Origin: Liolophura sinensis
Lineage: Eukaryota; Mollusca; Polyplacophora; Chitonida; Chitonidae
Direction: 5' to 3'
Length of the DNA stretch: 64,000 nt
Assembly (NCBI RefSeq): GCF_032854445.1
Contig: NC_088307.1
Location: forward strand, 10,478,001-10,542,000
The position numbers and the translations under genes were made by a program. Below are positions 27,701 to 36,900 of the stretch, piece after piece (positions within the stretch are counted from its first letter, which is position 1; each line of letters opens with the position of its first letter). The notes under the pieces are model-generated. The model saw nothing but the letters and a program-made list of their open reading frames with translations. It ran no database searches and was not told where the DNA came from.

Positions 27701-27939
27701 GAGAATATTAACTTTTGGCAAAATGTCTTTTATAAAGGGATACCATGACAATATGATCAACATACATGATGAGGGCCAACATAATGTTAACATCAATGTT
27801 TGAAATACTAATTTTCATTACTCAACATGGTGCTCTAGAGTTTTCATTTTAATACATGACAGTGGGCGAGGACCAGGTAGTCGCGGTCAATTTACAGTTT
27901 AACCATGTGAGCCAAACGGGCCCATGTGAAACTACCAGT

Positions 27940-27974
<35 letters not shown>

Positions 27975-30900
27975 TTTGATTGGTGTTTTACGCCGTACTC
28001 TAGAATATTTCACTTATACGATGGCGGCCAGCACTATGGTGGGAGGAAACCGGGCAGAGTCCCCACGACCATCCGCAGAATACTGGCAGACCTTCCCACG
28101 TATGATCGGAGAGGAAGCCAGCATGAGCTGAACTTGAACTCACAGCGACCGCATTGGTGAGAGACTCCTGTGTCATTACGCTGCGCTAGCGCGCTAACCA
28201 ATTGGGCCACGGAGGCCCCCTACTACCAGTTTAAAACATCTGCATGTACTACAGGAATCAAAACTCACTGCTGTTTGTGTCAATCTGTCGTGCACCTCCC
28301 AGAAATACGAGCTGAACATGTCTCTGCTGATTGGCTGTCCGTTTATTTGTATCCGTTCACGAACTTCTACTAAATGTGGCGAGCTTGGGAAAAGAATCAG
28401 AGCCGAAAATTACAACCACAGTTACTCTTCAGCAGTTAAATATTCGTCAGCATTAATGCTGCGAACCAAATTGACGCTGACCTGTATTTGATTTTTGTTT
28501 ATGGGCGGAGGAAATTGGAATGCCTGAGAAAAGTCAATAGGCCTTTGGCAAATTACAGAAAAATGTCCGATGGTCAATGTACATGTATGTATTGTATTGT
28601 ATATACAGTATTTAATTTAATTTATTTATTGATTTGAATTGTGTTTTACGCCATACTCAAGAATATTTCACTTATACGATGGATGCCAGCGGTATGGTGG
28701 GAGGAAACCGGGCAGAGCCCGGAGGAAACCCACAACCATCTGCAGGTTGCTGAAAGACTTTCCCTCGTATGACCGGAGAGGAAACCAGCATGAGCTGGAC
28801 TTGAACTCACAATGACCACATTGGTGAGAGGCTCCATCAATAACACTTAAAGTCTGGTTTGTAAAAAAGCACTTTCAGTAGGATATAAAGGCTTCTTTTG
28901 ATGGCAACACTTAAGTTTTTTTGGTAAGGAATTAATCAATCTTCACCAAAAAATCTTTAAAATGGCCTTATCAATCAGAATCAAACAACATGTGTCACTA
29001 GAAAACTGCTTAAGTTTAGGTGCAGTAGAGCAGTTTGACAGTAGAATTATGACGTCCAGAGGGTTAGCCAGAAATGTGAAAGAGGGTGTCCAAACATCCC
29101 TTTTTGAGGCTATTTTGTTATAGCAAGGTGTCCAGATTCCATTTTCCTTTACCTCTTCCATGTTAAAAGTGCTGAAAACAGGGTGTCCAAACATCACCAG
29201 TTTTCTGTTTCACCTGTCCACTTGGACAGACGGGTCTATTTCACCTGTCCACTTGGACAGGCGGGCCTATTTCACCTGTCCACTTGAGCAGACGGGTCTA
29301 TTTCACCCATCCACTTGGACAGATGGGCCTATTTCACCCATCCACTTGGACAGGCGGGCCTATTTCATCCATCCACTTGGACAGACGGGTCTATTTCACC
29401 TGTCCACTTGGACAGGCGGGCCTATTTCACCTGTCCACTTGAGCAGACGGGTCTATTTCACCCATCCACTTGGACAGGCGGGCCTATTTCACCCATCCAC
29501 TTGGACAGGCGGGCCTATTTCACCCGTCCACTTGGACAGAGGGGCCTATTTCACCCATCCACTTGGACAGATGGGCCTATTTCACCCGTCCATTTAGACA
29601 GATTGGCCATATTTCACCCGTCCAATTGGACAGGAAGCTGGCTAACCTTATAATGAACGACCTCACACCGAGCTCAGGTCATCAGAACAATGACTTTGAA
29701 AAGAACCGTTAACTGCTTCTTGTCCCCAAGGCCCTCTACAACAGTTAGAGGGGCAGAATTTACAATTTCCCTGTCCAAGATCTGAATCAAATCACCTGAA
29801 AAAGCCAGTCTTGTATCCATGGTGACGGAGAATGCTTTCAGACATGGCGCAAGTTGATCCCTTCCCTTTTGTACCACTGACATGGATGACTGACAGCTTG
29901 TCAATGTCATCAAGCTTCAAAAAAATGGATAGAAGAAATGGAAAATGATTTATTTATTTATTTATTTGATTGGTGTTTTACGCCGTACTCTAGAATATTT
30001 CACTTATACGACGGCAGCCAGCATTATGGTGGGTGGAAACCAGGCAGAGCCCGGGGGAAACCCATGTCCACCCGCAGGTTGCTGGCAGACCTTCCCACCT
30101 ATGGCCGGAGAGGAAACCAGCATGAGCTGGTCTTGAACTCACAGCGACCCTGTTGGTGAGAGGCTCCTGGGTCATTACGCTGCGCTAGCGCGCTAACCCA
30201 CTGAGCCACGGAGGCCCCAAAACGGAAAATGAGGACAATGAGACTTTGATAATTGATCAAACAAATAGAAGTACTGACTTATTTATTTCATTAAAATCAG
30301 ACCAAAATTTTAGTTATGTTCCTGACTCTGCATGATTATCAGGCATCTGTTGAACACAAACTTGTACATAAATGTATGCAAATTTCTCTTTGGTAATCAG
30401 CTAAAAGGTTTAAATAAAATGTGGGACTGATGCAAATGGGGATCAGAATCCAACTAAACAAATTTTTTTTCGGTTTTATTTTTTATACCCTTCAACAACA
30501 TTAAAAAAATTAAACAATTACTCACGAAATCCATCTAACCCAAAATTAGATGATTTTTCCAATTTTATTTTTCATACCCTTCGACAACATTAAAAAGAAT
30601 TCATTGGGCAAGTATCACAAAAAAGTTAAACAGGTGCGGCCTTGTGGGCCATACATGCCATATAAAGGCACAATGTCTTTTCTTCTGATTTTTGCATTTG
30701 ATTCTTCAGAAAATTCATTTTCGCAGAACAAAACCAAGCATTTTATAAAACACTTCATTTGCCCAGGCATGTCATTAAATGATGGACATGATGGATGTGA
30801 CAACATACACTATGTTCCGCAAGAGTGAGTGCCTGGGGTTTAACGTCGTGCTCAACAATTTTTCAGTCATATGATGACGATGGAATCCTTAAAGTGTATA

Positions 30901-33900
30901 TAATGTACCTCCTTGTTGCAGGACGGATTTTCCACCGCTCTTTTATCTAGTGCTGCTTCACTGAGACTTACAGAAGGCAAGTAAGCCTCCCCGCCCAAGC
31001 CATTATACTGATACGGGTCACTATCCCTTTCATGCTGAACGCCAAGCGAGGAAGTTACAACTTCCTCTTTTAAAGTCTTAGGTGTGACTCAACCCAGGTC
31101 TGATCCTGGATCTACTGCTCCCGAAGCGGACGCTATACCAGCTATGCTATCCGGGACGGTGTTCCTTAAGAAATCAAACAAATTTTTAATAAGTCTCTAC
31201 AGATTTTAACAGATTTGGGTATGATATTTAAATTCTTTGCACAATTTGTTTCGTACATTTACAAATCAAAAATGTGGCAAACTGTCTTTCATCCTTACCG
31301 TCAGACCAACTCTTTCCACATATTTGAGAGTTGACTGAATCTTGTTTTTATGCAGATCATCTTTGATGGCCAAATTCTGAAGGTTGGACTGGAGATGATT
31401 TAAAGCACAAATAGCTCTCTGCAAAGATAGAAGTAAAAAAATGATGTATAAACATGAATTTACAGGCCTTGCTGTGGATACCTGGATACCTGTGAAGTGT
31501 TTTCGATGGTATCCAGTTGGATTTATTTATTTATTTATTTGATTGGTGTTTTACACCGTACTTAAGAATATTTCACTTATACGACGGCGGTCAGCATTAT
31601 GGTGGGTGGAAACCGGGCAAAGCCCGGGGGAAACCCACGACCATCCGCAGGTTGCTCAGAACCTTCCCATGGACAGCCAGAGAGGAAGCCAGCATAGGTA
31701 TCCAGTTGGACACCCATAATATATTTCATAGACACACAATTTTGGGGGGACGTATGTTTGCCCGAACAAATCACCTGTGTCTTTAGGCCTCCATCGCGAA
31801 TTGAGATTTCAAATTAATTGCTCATTTTCGTGAGATAATCATGTAAACAGCGTATTATGTAAGACAGGTTGGATGTTTCCTGTCTAAAACAAGATGGCCA
31901 CCCAATGTTAAAGCATTGGGGAAAAGGTCACTTTTTGCCACTTCACTAGCAGCCCGTAAGGCCCACTTGTACAAAATGATGTCACAAAAGCTCTGCAGAA
32001 ATACTCAGAATATCTGCAAAGCTGAAAATGATACAAATCCAACTGATACAAGATTTGCCATTCAAAATTGGCATCTTCCTATGCAATAAAATTGGGAGAG
32101 CCGTTTTCTTCACCAAAGCCATTTGTTACTAAGGAGATCACATGGTCTCTAAGCTTCTTACAGAATGACAGCAGTCCAGGTGTTGAATTCTCCATGTTTC
32201 ATTTTTTTCTGCCACACTATACCTTACACACACACCTAATCTCAAAAAATCGAATCGCAGAGAATTTGGTGGCTCAGGTCAACTGGCACGAAATGTTTAC
32301 AGACACTGACAAAATGTCGAAAGGCAAACAGCTCAAGCTGACTGTACTTACGTACATACAGATCTAACCTAGCTTACCAATTCTCATCTACATTAGTTCA
32401 GTCATGGATGGGTGCATTTATTTATTTGTTTTCACTGGTGTTTTACACTGTTGGCCTGCATACACTCAAGAATGTTTCTTAGGACAGCGGCCAGCATCAG
32501 CATGGGCGGAAAAAAATGGGCAGAGCCCTGGGAAAGCCTCATGGGCATGTATAATCACCCTGACAAATTGAAGTGGTTCAGCGACATCTTAATATCTACT
32601 GTAACGGGATCAAAAGGAAAAGTTTTTCCTCCAAGCCAACGTTATCAAAGAATCCCCAACAGAGCCAAGAAGATATTTTGGCTTCTAACATTGTGCTCTC
32701 ATTTTGCATAAGTCAGTAGCCTCCACATGAGCCTCTTCTGATGCCAGGGAAAAACTGCCATAGGGGAGATCCCAAAAATTACACTAGGGTAGTCAGGTGT
32801 GGGGATACCTTTTCTCGGGTAAAAATTGCGCGCCAAAACCAGGGAGCATGTAATTGGGTATGCACATGTATTGTTGTGATTTCCTGAGCTCTCTGACAAT
32901 TACCAACGTCTGATGCTAAGAAAACATATCTGTTACACTGCTCATCTGTGATGTGAAAACAAATGGAAAGGTCAGGGCAAGGGTGCATTTCCATTCTCTA
33001 AAGCAAAGGGGGAAGTTCATACACTAGGACAAAGCTGATATGTTTCATCCTTTAAACTTCATGCAACACAACACGATTTTGGCTCTGTTATCAAGCAGAT
33101 TAAATTAGGTCACAGCCAATGAGTGGAGATGAGGCTCACATGGGTGCTTACACTCAGCGTATTTGTAGTCGAATATGTACAGTGTACCTATGTGGAGGAT
33201 AGAAAAAAGACAGTAGAATTCTTCTAACCATAGAGGTAGAATCCGTACACATCACGCAAAGCTGAATTCAAATTAGAAAATTACGGCACATTTATCAAAC
33301 CGAAGCGCAGCGTAATGACCCAGGAGCCTCTCATCAATGCGGTCGCTGTGAGTTCAAGGCCAGCTCATGCTGGCTTCCTCTCCGGCCGTAAGTGGGAAGG
33401 TCTGCCAGCAACCTGCGGATGGTCATGGGTTTCCCCTGGGCTCTGTCCGCTTCCTCCCACCATAATGCTGGCCGCCGTCATATGAGTGAAATATTCTTGA
33501 GTAGGGTGTAAAACATCAATTAAATAAATAAATAAATAAATAATATCAAATCGAAAGTGAAAATGGAACAGGTTTTTTTCAGTATTGATTTCGGCTCTCC
33601 TCTTCCTCATTAAAATGTTTAATTAAAAAGCTTCATTAAATTAGAAAATTTAGACACATTTATCAGATCAAAAGTGAAAATGAAATAGGTTTTATCAGTA
33701 TTGATTTTGGCTCCCCTCTTCATCATTAAAATGTTTAATTAAAAAGCTTCTTTAAGATTAGAAAATTTAGGCACATTTATCAGATCAAAAGTGAAAATGG
33801 AACAGTTTTTTTCAGTATTGATTTCGGCTCTCCTCTTCCTCATTAAAATGTTTAATTAAAAAGCTTCATTAAAATTAGAAAATTTAGGCACATTTATCAG

Positions 33901-36900
33901 ATCAAAAGTGAAAATGAAATAGGTTTTATCAGTATTGATTTTGGCTCTCCTCTTCCTCATTAAAATGTTTAATTAAAAAGCTTCTTTAAAATTAGAAAAT
34001 TTAGGCACATTTATCAGATCAAAAGTGAAAATGAAATAGGTTTTATCAGTATTGATTTTGGTTCTCCTCTTCCTCATTAAAATGTTTAATTAAAAAGCGT
34101 CTTTAAAATTAGAAAATTTAGGCACATTTATCAGATCAAAAGTGAAAATGGAACAGTTTTTTTCAGTACTGATTTTGGCTCTCCTCTTTCTCATTAAAAT
34201 GTTTAATTAAAATGGAACAGGTTTTACAGTATTGACCTTATTTTAATCAGTTTGAAAATTGTTGGCCCGATAAGAAACTGTCCAGGAGGTTTCCCCTCGC
34301 TTCTTGTCAATATTACCAGCTGGACAGGAAATACTTTCACACGATTGCTCCCTCTGTACAGGACCACAAAATTCTAGCACAAACTGTAAACCTAAATTGT
34401 GTTGTGGTACTCACAAAAATGTTTAACACATGCTAATTTGTTAATTTCATTGTAAAGATTTTAAAATATTTATTCCGAGAATGGACAATGTTTTCACGGA
34501 GTAGATAAACCGTATCTTCTCGGTATATTGATACCAAAATATCAATCTAGAGAAAATATATATTTCCCCTCCCAAAACAGTCACCATACTGTTTTCCGCG
34601 TTGTGTTCTACACACTAGGCTATCCAATCTAAGTAAAGCAGATGGTTGTGTGGCATTATTTACAGGGAAGCATTCAACACCCCTCTGCATTAGGCATTAT
34701 ATCTGCAGGATTGTCTTGAATCTACCGACCTCTTGTCTTCCTCGCCATTCGTGTATTGGGGCCAAATAAGAATGGAACATGGATGCTAATGATAATGCCG
34801 ACTTATATACGAGGATAAAACACCTGTGGCAGTAAAGCACCCATGTCTGACTTGTGGGCAGATTTCCATTCATCACTGACCCATGGGTCTACTTTGGCGG
34901 GAACAGGACATAAATCTGAGAGCCAAGTCTCGATGGCGGGGTGGGTGGGTGGGGCTACACACTTTTTAGATTAATTTTAAAGTGAACATAAAGTCAGCCA
35001 TTAAAGCTGAATTGATTAATAAAGTTGTATTCCAGAAATGGTCTTTAAAAAGTTCTACACCTCTTATCAACCAAGTAAATAGCAAATGATCGTCAGTACC
35101 TAGCCACTCATTTGGTGATGCCATTGATACCCAACCAAAGAGTATCAGTTCTGTCCTTTTTTCAAAGGGGCAATGTTTCGCCGGCTCACCCTGGCAAGTT
35201 ACTGCAGTCTCCTGCCCAACATGTATGCATTGTGACACGGGCAGTTGTTCTCAGTTCCGTTCCATGGTCCAAAATGCATCAGTTTAACACTTATACTAAC
35301 TACAACATCCGATTTATTGCACTGCTAATTGTCTACCCACAATAAGAAACAAAGCTAACTATGGAGAGGTAATAGGTTTTTTGACGTGACAGCCAATTGT
35401 CATGTGACGCTCCTAGCGCTAGTGATTGGCCAAGTTCACAAGGGCTTCTGCACCATGGTTACTCAGAGTGAATTGTCCGTCAATGCCATATCCCCAAAGC
35501 TGAACTTCATCTTCTTGGCTTTCAAAACTTATAGAACTTTTTTACATATTTTTCTGTGACAACTTTCTCCTGTATTCTTTTTTCTATGCATATATAGTGG
35601 CAGACTTTATGTTCACTTTAAAAAGATAACTTGTAATATATTACCATGAGCATTTCAAGTAAAAGTTAATACATGTAGTGTGGTACATGTCCATTGTATC
35701 ATTACATTATCTCAGCTGGGCTTAAACCATACAAATGCCTCAAAGCCCACTGATATATGTACCAGACAAGCCTGAGAGAATATCGAGCTCTTAGGAGTAT
35801 GCATTGCTGTGAATGGCATCCGTAAGGCCAAAATTAAAATCTTGTTTGTTTGGTGTTACAAGCCATTTGTAACAAAAGAGGGGTAGGTAGGTCGAGTAAT
35901 TTTTTTTTTCGCTTTTTTTTTTTTGCTGAAAGAAAGAATAATTGTAGAATCCTGTTCAAATCACTGATCACAATTAAACTCCTGACTCCTCAACTCTGAT
36001 CAGAACGCAGTACTAAATTATGTCACCCATAATTTGGCAATTCTCAAAATAAACATTCTTAAATCTTTACAATTAAACTAACACATGAACATTTTTATGA
36101 GTACTACGGCACAATTTAAGTTAACAGTTTGTGCTAGCTTTTTGAGGTCCAGTGCAGAGACAGCGACAGTGAAGTGGAACCCAATGAAAAAAAATCTATA
36201 CTAAGAAATCTGTTTCCATTTTTCTAAATTTCCTAATCTTAATTTTAACTTAAGGATTCTTCCCTCATGCGAACGATCACACATTTAGTGTGTTCTCAGT
36301 GCACATCACCTACAGTGTACATGTACATCATTCAATGTACCTGCTTATCTAGAAGTATGAAAAAGGTAAGCACCTAAGTGAACCTCTGCTCAGATCGCCT
36401 GCTATGACCTAATTTACCCTGTCCAAAACATTTATACATGATGAAGAGGCGAGCCATAATCATGTCGTGCTGCATGAAGTTTAAAGGATGGAACATATCA
36501 GCTTTCTATTGCAACTAACCATTGTTTCCACTTCACAACAATGTATCAGTAAACAGATACATTTTCTACCCACCACCCACCAAAGCATCTGGTCCTGGTG
36601 ATATCAATCACAGTTCAGGAACATATACCAAAAGCTACATGTTCCCTAGCATTGAGTTTTGACCCGGAGAAAAACTATCCACACACCTGACACATTTTGA
36701 AATTTTGAGATCTCCCAAACCATATTTTTCCATGCCAACAAAAGGGGCTCATGTGGTGGCCTCTGATATATGTGAAATGGGATTAACACAAAGGTGGATG
36801 GGAACATCAAAGGGGCTCTGTTGGGGATTCTTTAATATGGTTTAAAACAAAACTGTATGATGTAGTAAGGTCTCAGTTTGTCACCGTGATTATACCAGTC

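Noticed and set aside
29160-29712. Three overlapping plus-strand frames with Trp/Pro-rich repeats
   Set aside because: A stop-free 31-bp unit opens all three frames in rotation; a repeat product, not a gene.
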